From Triglochin maritima (lineage: Eukaryota > Streptophyta > Magnoliopsida > Alismatales > Juncaginaceae): a DNA stretch of 64,000 nt. A program made the translations under genes and the position numbers. The DNA lies in NCBI GenBank assembly GCA_963682175.1, contig OY821784.1, positions 28,439,621-28,503,620 of the forward strand. Direction: 5' to 3'. Under the pieces are notes generated by a model. The model was not told the DNA's origin and did not search any database. It was given only the letters and a program-made list of their open reading frames with translations. The first letter of the stretch is position 1. Each line of letters begins with the position of its first letter. Shown one piece after another: positions 45,625 to 57,793 of the stretch.

Positions 45625-46580
45625 GTCGTCGATGGGCATGGAGGGTGATAAGATGGGGTTTGGGGTTGAGCGTGCGAGCTCTGATTGTGACCCCCAGAGA
45701 AGTTAGGGTGGTTTCTCCGTCCTAGGTTGTAGGTGTGACTGTACGGGTCATTACGGTGTCGTTGTTGATACATCGCATTTGCATGCTCAGTATCGCTTGT
45801 AGCGTACGCACATTCCAAGTCACTATGTCCCATGAGTCCACACCTACTACAAATGGGAGTAGCAACCTAAGCTACAGGAGCTCGGTCCAACTCTAAACTC
45901 TCATTCCTACGCATGAGAGCAGTCATTTTTACCTCAGCCACGATAGTTGACTAAACTTGGTATGATCCAGCTCGACCAGAAGATCTGGCAGCTGGTGGCT
46001 CTCACATGATGTCCCACTCAAGGGTACATTCAACCATTAATTCCAAAGTGTCTCATGCCTCATCGATGAGTTTCTTTTGGAAATCACCCAGACACCTTGA
46101 CTCCAACAATGTGCGGGTGTTGTAGATGAGACCCTCATAAACAATTTGGCACAATTGTCAATGCTCAAGTCCATGATGATGGCACTGCAGTAGAAGGTCT
46201 TTGAACATATATCTCAAAGAAAGTATGACATGATTCGGTCTTAGTCAGATACATTTGATGTATATGGTGCTGTATCTGTTGAGTCTTCCTTTGAGGGAAG
46301 AATCTCTTTAGAAAAATGGTCACAAATTCATCTCAAGCCGAATCGATTTCGCCGAGAGGCTGTACATCCATTTCTTTGCGTTATCCTTCAACACGAAAGA
46401 AATTCTCATCAACCGGACGAAATCCTCGTCAAGCTGTTGAAGCTTGAACATAGAGCATACCTCCTTGAATTCACGTATAAAGATATACGGATCCTCCTTA
46501 TTGGCAGTGAAGGTAAGAAGTATGCTCACATATTGAGGTTTTAATTCATAGTTGTTCCCGCGAGCAAGCGGGAGAATTGT
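45625..46580 (-). pseudogene. Athila-type gag N-terminal and middle part, element B
   Basis: Minus strand: the conserved start YELKPQ, TFTANKEDPYIFIREFKEVC and KLQQLDEDFVRLM (46320-46560), then degraded capsid sequence with stops, then a knuckle-like segment (CGLMGHSDLEC) and RNDPYSHTYNLGRRNHPNFS (45625-45850). Homologous to 17700-18650 of element A. The gene continues at 41850 beyond the inserted LTR. Confidence 0.75.
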
Positions 46581-47933
46581 GCAAGAAGGTTGCGCAGCTC
46601 GAACAGGATGGGTTCCCTCCTATAGAGTCATTGGTTTATCCTGTCGAGCTAAAGGTGATGGTGCACCCAGAACTCGATCCTAACCGAATCCCTCTTCCTC
46701 CTGAGTCGGAGGAGGAGGAGGTCTATGTGGTGGTGGGAGTGGACTCCGTGTATAGAACCCTACCTCCATGAGACGACTCAGTCTTGTGCTCCAAAGGAGC
46801 TCGAGGAGGAGATGGGCGATCACCTAGACCGTCCATCTCAGAAGAAAAAATGCACTCTCAAATCGAGCGCTCTCACCAGAACGAGCCCAACCTCGCACAA
46901 AATGCTCGACTCGACTCGAACAAACTACATATGATGGAAGGTGTAATTAGAGGGGGAGACTAATTGAAGACTATAGAGGAGGCAAAGACTCGGGTGAGAA
47001 GGGAAGAATCCCTAGATCTAGCGTTGGTAGTGGGTGAGGGTAGAAGCATAATCTAGCAACACGGCTCAAACAAGCTAAGGCTGGCTATGGTTCCTTAAGC
47101 TAGATGATGCCTAACCACGACTCCCCACACTCCCGAACACCTCACCTCTCTCGTCCGAAGGTCGCAAAGCCGAATGAGAAAGTCAAGACCCAGAGGTCCT
47201 AAAAGTCTCAAAGCAACTAAGCAGTGACGATGTTCAGGTCATGACGTCGAAAATGAGATTGTCTCCTAAGTGCACCCGAATCCTAGTAGCCAATGTCTAC
47301 TTGATTTTAAATAAGGCTTTTGATTAGTGTGATGAAATCCTCCATACTATCTTGTATGGGACAACCCCCTTAGAGTAGTTTGATTCGTAAACTAGCAATC
47401 AAGCCCTTAAATCAAACACTCAACTCACTCTTGTCCTAATGCACTTTAACTAATGTATGCTCTAACCATGCATGAATGAGAGAACAAGTGCACGTACCTC
47501 ACGTCAGTACTCAACAATAGAAAAAATAAAGCAAAGAAAAGACGGATGCGTACAAGGTCTAGAAATGATGCATGACCTAGATGACAATCCACTAATCTTT
47601 TGCTTTGACTTTTAATGTCCAAGTTGTATAAAAAAGGAATTGATGGGTTTTAATCTGGAAGTCATTTACAGGTTCAGACATGCAAAATTGGGCTCCTAGA
47701 CAACAATATTGACATCACCAACAGCTAGAAGAAAACAAGGGGCAAACGGAGCTCCCCAGGCTCCCAATCAGCGGTCAGAGACCGCTACCAAACGGTCTTT
47801 ATAGCTTCAAATGCTCCCCAATTTGTCATGCTTCTTCCCTAGTGAACTTTAAACGTCATGAAAGAAAACAAAACTAAAATCAAAAGATTAAATTCACCTG
47901 AATCGTCCAAACTAGAGTCTAGACAGAACACCT
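46581..47933 (-). other. Leader of Gypsy element B
   Basis: Complement-like match of the leader of element A (16650-17500), including the block around GGATTTCATCACAC-like sequence near 47330. No gene; short plus-strand frames here are chance. Confidence 0.6.
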
Positions 47934-47950
47934 CCCTGGCAACGGTGCCA
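47934..47950 (-). promoter_or_regulatory. Primer-binding site, tRNA-Asp, element B
   Basis: On the minus strand TGGCACCGTTGCCAGGG, two changes from the usual tRNA-Asp site, 6 bp from the LTR end at 47957. Confidence 0.8.
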
Positions 47951-47976
47951 AAAACCTGTTTCGAAAGTTTAAACCA

Positions 47977-49153
47977 TGATGCATTGCATGCATTGCATCA
48001 TATGTCTTTCATTTAGATTACTTTTATATCAATAAATGCTACTAAGGTATGTGTTTAGTCGTATTTACATAATACAGGGACCTGAATGCAAATTACCCAC
48101 ATCCCGAGCATAAAACGCGTGCAAAAGATTCATTTCTATTATAAAGACAAGTTCAAGTTTATCGGGTTTCAAATGGAAATGCATCCAAGCACAAAAGCAT
48201 TCAAGGAGCTAATCACAAAAAGGTCAGGGGCTTAAGTGCAAAATGTCAAGGACCTGACTACAAAATAAAAGGGCCAAGTTATTGTGTTGGAGAAGTCAAA
48301 AGAAAAGTCAAAAATAAAATCCCAACAATGGAAGGAATTAATCCGGAGCTCAAGACAATGGAAAGAATCCATCCAGACGCGCAAAGGAGGATCAAATCAT
48401 ACCATAAACGCACAGCCAAAATCCGAACCCGATCAGACCAGATTGTGCGGCGTTTCCGCCGCACAACACCTACAATCTGCGGCATTTCCGCCGCACCCCT
48501 GTCGATCCACGTCCCCAAATTTTGTCCAGTCCTGTGTCGCCACGTGTAATTTCCTTTCATATACTGGTATCCCTTGTATCGGCTATAAATAGCCTCGTAG
48601 CACGAATGTAACACATCTTTGAACCTTTGGTCTTGGATCATTAGTAATAAATTTCTGTTTTATTTTGTTTTGTCTCTCTTTTCTTTTAATGTCTCTAGGA
48701 TCCCTTCTTCTTCCTCCCTCCATGAGTTTCTAACTCTTTCCAAAGGGTGGAGGTGATGGAATTAGGGTTAGAGAAGATGAATTGCGTGTTATTATTTTAA
48801 GTTCATGATTAGTATATTTTGATTACTTGAGTTTATGTTAAGTCATTTATCTTGTAATGCTTCATAACTAACATGATTTATAATAAGTTTCAGTAATTCT
48901 CTGATCTAAACCTAAATCTAAACCTCCGTCCAACGGATTTCTCTCTTTGTTCTTGTTTCAGTTTATTTGTTCTTGTTCTTGCTTTAGATAATTATAATCC
49001 AAAAACCTAAAAACCCAGTTGATTCTTCTCTCCTTCTTCCTCTTAATCGAAAATAACATCAACTACGAAACCTCTCCCTCCTTGAGTTCGACCCGTACTT
49101 GCCACGTCTTCATAGACGCCGTGCACTTGCGGTATAAATTTAAATCTTCAACA
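47977..49153 (+). repeat. Solo LTR, Athila-type, plus orientation
   Basis: An exact duplication AACCA at 47972-47976 and 49154-49158; ends TGATGCATTGC and TCTTCAACA. A TATA-like CTATAAATAG lies at about 48583, and the conserved GTGCACTTGCGGTA block is near its 3' end (49121). It is inserted only 20 bp inside the LTR of element B. Confidence 0.85.
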
Positions 49154-49782
49154 AACCACAAGTGCACGGCCGTGATGAAGAGGTGACAAGTACGGGTCGA
49201 GTCCACAGGGATGTGTGTCAACTCTGGTTCTTTATAAATCAAGTGGAAAATAAATGGGAGAAGAAGTTTGATTACATTAAACTAGGCTACACTAAACAAG
49301 CAATTAACCAACAAGAAAGATGAAAGCACGAGAGTAACTTATACTAAACTAAGCAACTAGAAATGCAAGATGAAATTTAGTAGGAAAACCTCCTAAATGG
49401 TGGAGTGTGTGTACACATGTGATAAGGTGGTGAAGAGTGCATTCAATAAGGCACAAGTGTAGGTTGTGTTTTCATGCATAGGAAATACCTAATGGTTGGG
49501 GCAAAACTACCATTCGAATCACTAACCTAGTTAATAAGCATGAGCATAAATAAGTTGGTTATTAAGAACCTCAACAAGCATGAGAAGTACCTAATGGTTA
49601 TGGCAAAACTCATCAAGTTAAGTATTATCTTTTAAACAAACAAGCATACATTCACATTCATCATGTATTATATAAGATAACATTCATTCTCATTCTTTAT
49701 TAAATGTATAAACATCATCTCCACCCCCAAAGGGGGACGGAACTACTCACTACACATGAAGCTAACAATCATTTTAAGGAAG

Positions 49783-51332
49783 TGATTAGTAGCATCTCAT
49801 ACATTCCATTCATGCTATTTATCCTTTATTTTACCCTCAATTGTGTGTTACTCGAGTGTTTGTTTGTTGTATTTCAGGTATTAAATAATAAAGAACACAA
49901 ATGAAGAGAAAATGACTGAAATGCAAGAAGAAATGACTCAAATGAAGCAAAATGGACATGTTTTTCATGCACATTGACCCATCTGCAAATCATGAAGGAC
50001 CAAGATGAAATCCAGAGGGACCTAAACACATGAAAAATATTTCAGGAGCAAAAATCCCTCAATCCCCTGATCTTGAAGAGTATTTGGACAATTAAGACCA
50101 AACGGGCTTGAACCAGCGAACCAGAAGTGCACTCCGCATGCAAAATACAACACTTAAGTTGCTGGAAGAAATCAAGGCTGATAAGATACAAAATATCTGC
50201 CACTGGCGGATCATTTTGGCCCAATTGGCCCCACGTTTCTCCAGTGTCTTCAACTCGATTACATGGGTGCACCAGACTATATATAAAGTTATTACAGTCA
50301 TTCGATTGCTTCTAAATCCATCCAAATCCTTATTTCTTCTATAAATACCATTCTAATCCCTCCTCTCATCTTCTTCTTCTTGTTTCTCTTAGTTTAGGTT
50401 TATTTTGCTGCTCACTAATGTAACAGGAGAAGGAGGAAACTTTGTAAGTTTTCATTTCAATATAGTATTCTTGTTCTTTACATTGATGTTTTCTATTTGA
50501 TGCAATTACCTTCATGTTTGTTGGTTGCTTAATCTAGTTTTCTACATTTCTATTATGAGTTTATGTTGTTTTTTATGTTTTCTTTAGTTTAGAGATGAGT
50601 AGGGAGTAATCCATCCCCATTGGGGGTGGAGAAGAAGTTGTTGTGATTATGTGATGTATTAGTGTGTGTGTTAATCCTACCCTTTGAACCTCACATGAAT
50701 TCCATAACCATCTAATGAGATTTTCACTCTTATATTTGATGTACTAATGCTCTTGAGCGATGCTTAGCACATGCTTAGATTAGTGGGCGTATTTTATGGG
50801 AAATGATGAGGTTAGAATAAGGACGGAGTGGAAGAAGGAAACATGACATGTGCATGCATGTGCTCATGTTGACCTCATCCTTATTAATGACTTGTATGTT
50901 TTAATGATTGTGTTAAATCTTATTTCATGTGGAGACATAGTGTGATTTGGTCATTATGCATGTGCTCATATTAGTCTTATTTCAATTATTGTCTTGTATG
51001 TTTTAATGATAATACTTTAACTTATTTCATGAGGAGACAAAATTGGATTTGGTTTTATGGATTTCATGTATTACATGTTGTGATGAACATAAACGAACAC
51101 ACACACATACACATATTTTTATTTCCGCATTCTTTCTCTCCCCCTAAGGGGTTTATTTTTATCGTTTGTTTTTCAGTTTTATACGCATCGTAGTGTAATC
51201 TGACCTCATTTTTCTCTCTTCTTTCCCCACTCGAGTTTGGTTTCGACTCACACGCGCTCCCTGTGGACTCAACACGTACTTGCCAACGCTTCATCGCGGT
51301 CGTGCACTTGCGGTATTATAACTGATCAACCA
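49783..51332 (+). repeat. Solo LTR, Athila-type, plus orientation
   Basis: An exact duplication GGAAG at 49778-49782 and 51333-51337; ends TGATTAGTAGC and GATCAACCA. It has CTATAAATACC near 50340 and the CGTGCACTTGCGGTA block near 51300. Relative of 13545-14561/16130-16377. Confidence 0.85.
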
Positions 51333-51428
51333 GGAAGAAATACATTCTAACTAATTATACTAAGATTAAGAAAACAAATTAAACTAAGATAAACATGCAA
51401 GTATTAAAAGAGACAACATTAGAACTGT

Positions 51429-52416
51429 TGGTTTTTTGGCCCTTTAATCTTAATTTTGATGATTAACAAACTACTATTATGCATAACTTCAATTACAACA
51501 TCACACACATCATATTATCAAATTGCATAGATATTGTGTATTCCTAACAATGTAGGTGATCAAACCAATGGACTAATCAACTTCAAGATCAAGGCTCAAG
51601 ACTTGTAATCAAAGCTCAAGGACTTCATATGTAATTTTCCATTTATTTGAGTTATAGGATCAAATGTACACTTGATGCACAAAAGGCTAAACCCGTCTAT
51701 CTCGGTCGACCGTGACCTTATCGGATTACCGAACCAGGTTCCCAACGGATAACCGAGTGTCTCTCAGTGAACCGTTCCCTATAGGGTCAGTAAACTCTTA
51801 TCTCCTGGAACCTTTGTTTCGGTGTACCGAAACATAGTCGGTCAACCGTCTCCTAGAGTCAGTAGAAAACTTGATCTCCTGGAATCCTTGTTTCGGAGTA
51901 CCGAACCTTATCCGGTCGACCGTGTCCCCATTCCCAGTAGCTTCGAATAATTCCCTGGACATCTCTATTCGGTCTTCCGAAGAGAGATCGGTCATCCGAA
52001 CTTCTATGTGTCTTTAGGCCTAAACCGACTTCATCTTATTGGCCCACGTGACACAACTAACTCCACCAGACTTATATTTTGTCGTTTAGCCACATCCTTT
52101 GAAACATCCATACCGGTCTACCGATGGAGCTTCGGATTACCGAAGTGTTATTATATGTTATATCGTAACGGCTATTTTTCCACGTAATATTTCGACCATT
52201 ATCGATAAACCAATTTCCCATACAATGTCAGCCGAAAACCCGCACATGTATCAGTCAACCGAACATACAACGGTCTACCGAACATGATCACCGAGTCACA
52301 CCAAATCTTTACTGTCCACTCTTGATCTAAACGTGTTCCTACATAAGCTAGCTTATTTAAATTGATTAGGTTAATGAAGTTGCCTTAACTTGGACACTAA
52401 GGCTTTTGGTCCAACA
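51429..52416 (+). repeat. LTR-like sequence, TGTTGG...CCAACA, GGTCGACCG-rich
   Basis: Starts TGTTGGTTTTTTGGCC, the same beginning as the minus-strand copies at 1964 and 45619. It holds many CGGTCGACCG and CGGTNNACCG variants (51700-52290). A plausible end is CCAACA at 52411-52416, but no target duplication matches, so the right boundary is uncertain. Confidence 0.55.
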
Positions 52417-52660
52417 ATATTCAATCCTTGTGAGTTTGGCATAGTTATGGATTAATTGATGCGTGTTATTACTCTAATAGTCTAGTTTCATTTGATCATG
52501 AATTATAAACAACTGCAATATGTGCATATGAATTAGTAAGTTATTTATAATTAAGGGAGACATGGAGAGTGGTGAGAAAAAAAATATGCTTTAGGGAATT
52601 GCAAGATTACAAGGCTAACTAGTAATTGTACTTCATTGGCATCAGAAATCATTGATAATA

Positions 52661-54028
52661 CACTAGTGCATAAAAATGAATGTACGTCTGATATTAGAGG
52701 TATATACGCCAGCTAAACGACTCCTCTGACCCGACGCCTATATTTGTGTCGTATATACCTAGACGTTGGTCACTTAAAACCTAACGTCTATACCTAGAGA
52801 ATAGACGTCGACTATTCTACAACCACAATAAATTTCACATTATCTTATGAACATTATCTAAAAATAAGGAAAATAATCATGACAATTATCTAAAACAAAG
52901 AAAAACTCACAATTAGAATCTTGGACGCTTCCCGCACAACAACGTCGCTCAATCCTTGAGCTAATACAGCAACAGCGTCGCTCAATCCTTGCACCCACAA
53001 CTACACCAAATATTAAAAAAACTCAATCCCAAAATGAATCCTAAACAGTAAATTGATCTCAAGACTCAAGAAATGCACTACCCGTTTAAGAACTCAATTG
53101 AAACACAAATTAATGCAAATGACATTCTTCAAAATTAACAATATTGTCATTCCAAACCACAAAATATATATCACTCATATTAGTCATATACATGTTACAT
53201 TCACATACAAATAAACAACCATACACAAGCATGCATTCCAAACCACTCTTCTTAACGACAAGTTGTTATTGTTGGACTGGTCACTCTTCTTCTTCTTCTA
53301 ATAATAATAATAAACTTAATTTTTTTTAAAATAAAACAACCTTTGAAAGATGAAGTCCGACCAGGTGGCACCACCACTCTCTTCTCCACACCACTAAAGT
53401 GTCGAGGCCACCGCACTTCTCCGCTTCAAAATATATACACTATTATAACTGACAAAACATCTTTTGTGAAAAAATGAAATAAAATACCAACCTTCGTGGC
53501 TATCATAGAGGAGGTTGGGGGTCGTAAAGGGAGGGGAAGGAAAATGAGAGAAGTTACGGAGGGAGGTGGCGGAAGGCCTAAGGGAGGTGGAGGAAAATGT
53601 CAAAGGCACGGAGGTCGTTGCGGACGTCGCGGAGGCTAAGGTTTGCAGAGATTGTCCACGGAGACTTGGGTTTGGTCGGAGGTCGGGTTAGCAGAGGATA
53701 TGGTTTGCAAGAGGGTTTGTCTGGAATAAATTAAAAAATACGTAACTCTTCAATCTCTAAAAGACCTATAGACGTCGGTCATCCACACCAGTTGATGTCT
53801 AACGTCGACGTCTATTATGCATGGGGCATAGACGTCGGCTTGTGTATGCCCGACGTCTATTTCCCAACGTCTATAAACGTCGTCTTCCATGGGTATTCAA
53901 ACAACCGACGTCTATAGGACCCTATAGACGTCGGTTGTTTTATTGGCCGACATCTATACCCATAGACATCGGCTATTAAAACAACCGACGTCTATTGGGC
54001 GACGAGTATAGACTATTCTGCACTAGTG
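52661..54028 (-). mobile_element. Non-autonomous CACTA element
   Basis: Starts CACTAGTGCATAAAAATG and ends with the complement of CACTAGTGCAGAATAG. The exact 3-bp duplication ATA is at 52658-52660 and 54029-54031. Subterminal copies of ATAGACGTCGG and its complement occur at 52680-52810 and 53765-54010. The right end matches the left end of the element at 55226, so it is inverted relative to it. The interior has a minus-strand CT-rich leader-like exon (53500-53700) but no transposase. Confidence 0.85.
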
Positions 54029-55222
54029 ATATGTGCATCCAATTTAAAAAATCATTGAGCAAACATCCGATGAAAATCATTAAGCAAACATCAAAATCAT
54101 TATTTTACATGGTTAGCATAAAAAACCTTATAGACCAAAAGAAACAAAATCGTAGCAACCAAATCACAAATCAAATTAATCCAACAAGCTCAGGACATGA
54201 ACAAACAACTAGATGTGGACACCAGAGTTCTTCCAATCCATAATATCTGCTCAACAACACACTAGAGCAAACACGACTGGTGCAAAAAATAACTTCCAGA
54301 AACGGGCAAAAGAATTAGCCCTTGATTTCTCCAACTTTATCTTCTCACTACTGGACACCATCTTAGCCTCCTTATTCAATTCGACGTCTCTAGCCCAACC
54401 GATGATGACGTTAGCATGACATCACCATTTTGTGAACCGAGTGTTGAACCGAAATGACTACAGAGCGACGTTCTAACAGACGGTCCCCCCAATTAAACTG
54501 GTTTTAAGATAAATATATAATAATCTTACCATAAAATATTCAATATTTTCGAACCAAGAAACACTTGGTTTGTATTTAGATGAAAATGATGAGAAGAAAA
54601 AAGAGTTCATTAATAATGTCACACTAAACACATTGCTTCGAACATAGAAATAACTATAAGAATGTTCTTAACACCTTAAATATCATCACTTCAGTTACCC
54701 TGGAATTCAACAAAATTAACCACACATATTAGGCATTCAAAACCAAACCAAAGAGTTTGAATTTTGTGGTGAAGTGTTGAAACCACACATATTAAGCATT
54801 CTTAATATTTAATTTTGTGTACACAAAATACACATTATTATTATATATTTACTAAACTACATATAAAGACGAACATGAGAGTCGAACTCGGGCTTAAACG
54901 CAGGATGCATCATCTGATTAACCACTACACCATTACTTTTTTCTTCTATATCAACGAAATAACATTGTTATAATGCTTTAAATATGTAAGAATAGGGGTG
55001 AGCACACTTCAAGAACGTAAAATTTCAGGCGTGGGCACGCGTAGGCAAGTACCCATGACTAGGTCCGCCCATGTTGAGGTCCAACAGGTAGAACAAAGGT
55101 GGTTTTGTTGTTGTGGGGCGAAATATACGATAAGATAGGAGGATAAGTAATCCGACGAATATTACAATTATAGCACAACCATCACATTGTACGAGCATTA
55201 CAATAACAATTTGTGGATGAGG
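54029..55222. other. Spacer between two CACTA elements
   Basis: AT-rich, no gene. The part 54380-54540 resembles 30430-30590 in word order (GACGTTAGCATGACATCA, ACCGA-rich, then ATAATAATCTTA), suggesting an undefined dispersed repeat. A tRNA-like sequence lies at 54868-54936. Confidence 0.5.
54868..54936 (-). repeat. tRNA-like sequence (pseudo-tRNA or SINE head)
   Basis: On the minus strand, ATGGTGTAGTGGTTAATCAG is an A-box-like segment and CCCGAGTTCGACTCTCATG a good B-box/T-arm (GTTCGA loop). The distance fits a tRNA, but an acceptor stem with full pairing was not found. Probably not a working tRNA. Confidence 0.45.
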
Positions 55223-55249
55223 TACCACTAGTGCAGAATAGGCTTTACT

Positions 55250-55575
55250 CGTCGTCCAATAGACGTCGGCCCTTATAACGGCCGACGTCTAGTAGGGAGA
55301 AAATAGCATAGACGTCGATCGTTATCATGGCCGACGTCTATGTTGTATTATAGACGTCGGCTATTGGAATACAGCGTTTATCCGACGTCTATAGGGTATA
55401 GACGTGGACCTATAGACGTCGGTTGTTCGAATACCTTGTGCATCCGACGTCTATAGGGTATAGACGTCGGCCTATAGACGTCGGATATTATAGACGACCG
55501 ACGTCTATAGCCCATGCATATAGACGTCGAGGTATAGACGTCGGCTGTCTATAACATCCGACGTTTATATGTCTT
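55250..55575 (+). repeat. 5' subterminal repeats of CACTA
   Basis: About twelve copies of TATAGACGTCGG or its complement CCGACGTCTATA in both orientations. Such clusters are the usual binding sites of CACTA transposition proteins (TNPA-type in En/Spm). Confidence 0.8.
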
Positions 55576-55599
55576 AAACAGACGCGTTTTCTGTCATTC

Positions 55600-55773
55600 A
55601 TTTCAGACGAAAACTCACCCAAACCCTAGCCGTCCTGCGACCGAACCCTCCTCCGTGACCGATCTCCGAGCGATCTGCACCGTCTCCGACACCGCAGCGA
55701 CGTCCCAACCTCTACTCCCCTTCTCCGGCCCTCTTCTCCTTCTTCCTCCGTCTTCTTCCACATCCTAACCAAT
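55600..55773 (+). other. Predicted 5' leader exon of CACTA transposase gene
   Basis: C-rich, ends at a donor AAT/GTAAGT (55774). A matching acceptor TTTGCTAATGTTTAG ends at 57787, seven bases before the transposase ATG (57794). Relative of the CT-rich patch in the non-autonomous element (53500-53700, minus). Confidence 0.5.
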
Positions 55774-56924
55774 GTAAGTGTTAAGTTCGTTTTTGTTGGT
55801 TTATTTTCGGATTTTTCTTGTAGTAACGATTCTTTTCTATGTTAGTAAACTTTTCCTCTTGTTTATTGTTGGTGAATGCAAAATTTCGATTTTTTGGTTT
55901 TAATCTTGAATATATTCGTATTTTCATGATTTACGCTTAAGTTTGTTGATATTTTCTATGTTCTTGAAAGAAATGGAGTCTCTTGCTAGCTTGAACAAAT
56001 TAAGCTTTTGATCGAAGTCTTTTGGACTCGTAATTTACTAGACATTGTAAATTAGATAGTAGGCAATATGACTTTTGCTAATGAATGAAAAAAAGACATG
56101 TTTATAACAACAAAGGAGAGAAATTAGGAGCAACGTAAAGAGAGAAAAAAGGAAAATTAGAAGAATACGTAAACTTTAGTTTGTTTTTTGGCAGAGGTGG
56201 AAAGAAGTGAAAAAAAGAAACAACTTTATAAATTCACGGTTGTAATTCCATGACTACCCAAACAAGAGATAGAAACAAGTCAATTATCTAATTTTCTTAC
56301 AATATTATCCTATATGTCATAAAAGTAAAATTTCTATTTGACAGGCGGTGCTATTTTATTTAATACAATTTATAAATATCTAGAGTGTTATTATCTTTTG
56401 GATTAGTAGGACTCTAATATCCGGGCCTAGCTTTTTATGTTTAAAGTTATAGATTAAAATTTACAATGACTACAATTCCAATTTGGTTGGCAAAGTTTGC
56501 TTTGGTAAAGCACGTATTCTAATGGAAGAAACTCAGGAAGGAAGTGGCAGAGTAGTTAAATTTGTTGAGCTGATGGCCTACCATTGATGTTTGCCTTTAG
56601 TTTTCTTGGGATTGTTTATCCATTTAAGGAAGAGTGGAGAAACAAAGAGGTGATTTTTCCTGATTATCTTTGCAGTAGGTGGGACGTGAATTTAATGAAA
56701 CCTTTTCTTGTTTTATTTTTCCTTCCCGTGAAATAGATTGAGAGGAGCATGCATGGAAGGTTTGTTCTAAGTTAGAATTTTTATTTAGTACGTGCAGTTT
56801 CTTTGTGGGAGTATTTTCAATTCTAAATTTTAAATGTTTATTTAGTTACATGTTTATTTAGTTAAATGTTTATTTATGCTTAAGATATTCTTTTATTTAG
56901 AAAAGTTTTAATGTTTAACTCATC

Positions 56925-57740
56925 AACCCCCTTAAACAACTTGGCCTTTAATAACCCAAAGCAAAAGATTAGATAATATTTGCTAAGTCATTCATCATAT
57001 AGGATTTGCATTCATCATATTTATTATTTATTTACGATTTCTGTCGTAGATTGTTGGCGTAAGGTACGTACTATCTTTCACTCAACATTAATTAGAAAGC
57101 ACGTATTAGTTAGTAGGACTTGCATTGGAACAAGAGTGAGGTGAGTGTTTGTTTGGTTTGTTGTTTGTTAGATTAAGGTATGAAAAACACTTAGGGGGCA
57201 GTCACCTATAGGAGATGAGGTGGGGGATTTCATCACCCTTTCCTTGGCCCCAAAACCACTTAATAAAAGAGCCTTAATAAAATCAATTAGACATTGGCCC
57301 CTAGGATTTTCAGACGCATTAAGGAGAGGAAACCATTTAATACCGTTATGGCTGAATGTCGTTGCCCATCTAGTCTCCCTGAGATTTTAGAAACCTCTGG
57401 GTTCTTGATTTCCTACAGATTAGTGGTCCTCGGTGTTTAAGACCGTTTCGGCCTGAACGTCGTTGCCCATCTAGTCTCCCTAAGATATTAGGGACCTCCG
57501 GGTTCTTGATTTCCTACAAACTAGTGGTCCTCGATGGGACCACGAAGTTAGGCGTCGTCTATTACTAAGGACCTATAGTGGACTTTAGGCTTGTTTTGGC
57601 CTTGATTGCTTAGTTAGGTTTCTAACCTTCCTTATTCCCATGCTAGATTAAGGACTTCATCTCGTCTCCTCTGAGTTATTCTTTTCTCATCTTAATGTCT
57701 CTGAATCTTCTCATCTACGAACACATTCTTTTAAATTGAT
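56925..57740 (+). repeat. Gypsy leader-derived segment inside the CACTA intron
   Basis: Aligns by eye with 16640-17400, the leader of Athila-type element A: CAACTTGG, AACCCAAAGCAAAAGATTAG, GTGGGGGATTTCATCACCC, CTTGATTGCTTAG. It has no LTR or primer site. It lies within the predicted 2-kb first intron of the transposase gene. Confidence 0.75.
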
Positions 57741-57793
57741 TTTTTTTATTTTCTCCAATAATAACTATCATTTTTGCTAATGTTTAGATTGAA

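Larger units (their letters stand above)
36858..51428 (-). mobile_element. Athila/Tat-type Gypsy element B, split by later insertions
   Basis: A minus-strand element whose parts appear in order from right to left: 5' LTR pieces (51333-51428, 49154-49782 and 47957-47976), tRNA-Asp primer site (47934-47950), leader, gag (46580-45625, then 41850-41579, then 37808 leftward) and protease (to 36858). The gaps are filled by solo LTRs at 49783-51332, 47977-49153 and 41856-45619 and an element at 37814-41573; each has matching or near-matching target duplications. Reverse transcriptase onward and the 3' LTR are missing. Confidence 0.8.
47957..51428 (-). repeat. 5' LTR of element B in three pieces
   Basis: Pieces 47957-47976, 49154-49782 and 51333-51428 form one minus-strand LTR once two solo LTRs and the extra target copies are removed. 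It shares the ACCACAAGTGCACGGCCG block with other Athila-type LTRs. Its far end is cut by the LTR at 51429. Confidence 0.7.

Noticed and set aside
48279..48641. 120-codon minus frame within 47977-49153
   Set aside because: It lies inside a solo LTR with matching target duplications, so it is not a gene.
54868..54936. Functional tRNA gene on the minus strand
   Set aside because: A- and B-box-like segments are present but no paired acceptor stem or normal anticodon arm could be drawn.
55250..55575. Regular ATAGACGTCGG repeats considered as a novel array
   Set aside because: Explained as normal CACTA subterminal repeats because exact element ends and a 3-bp duplication frame them.
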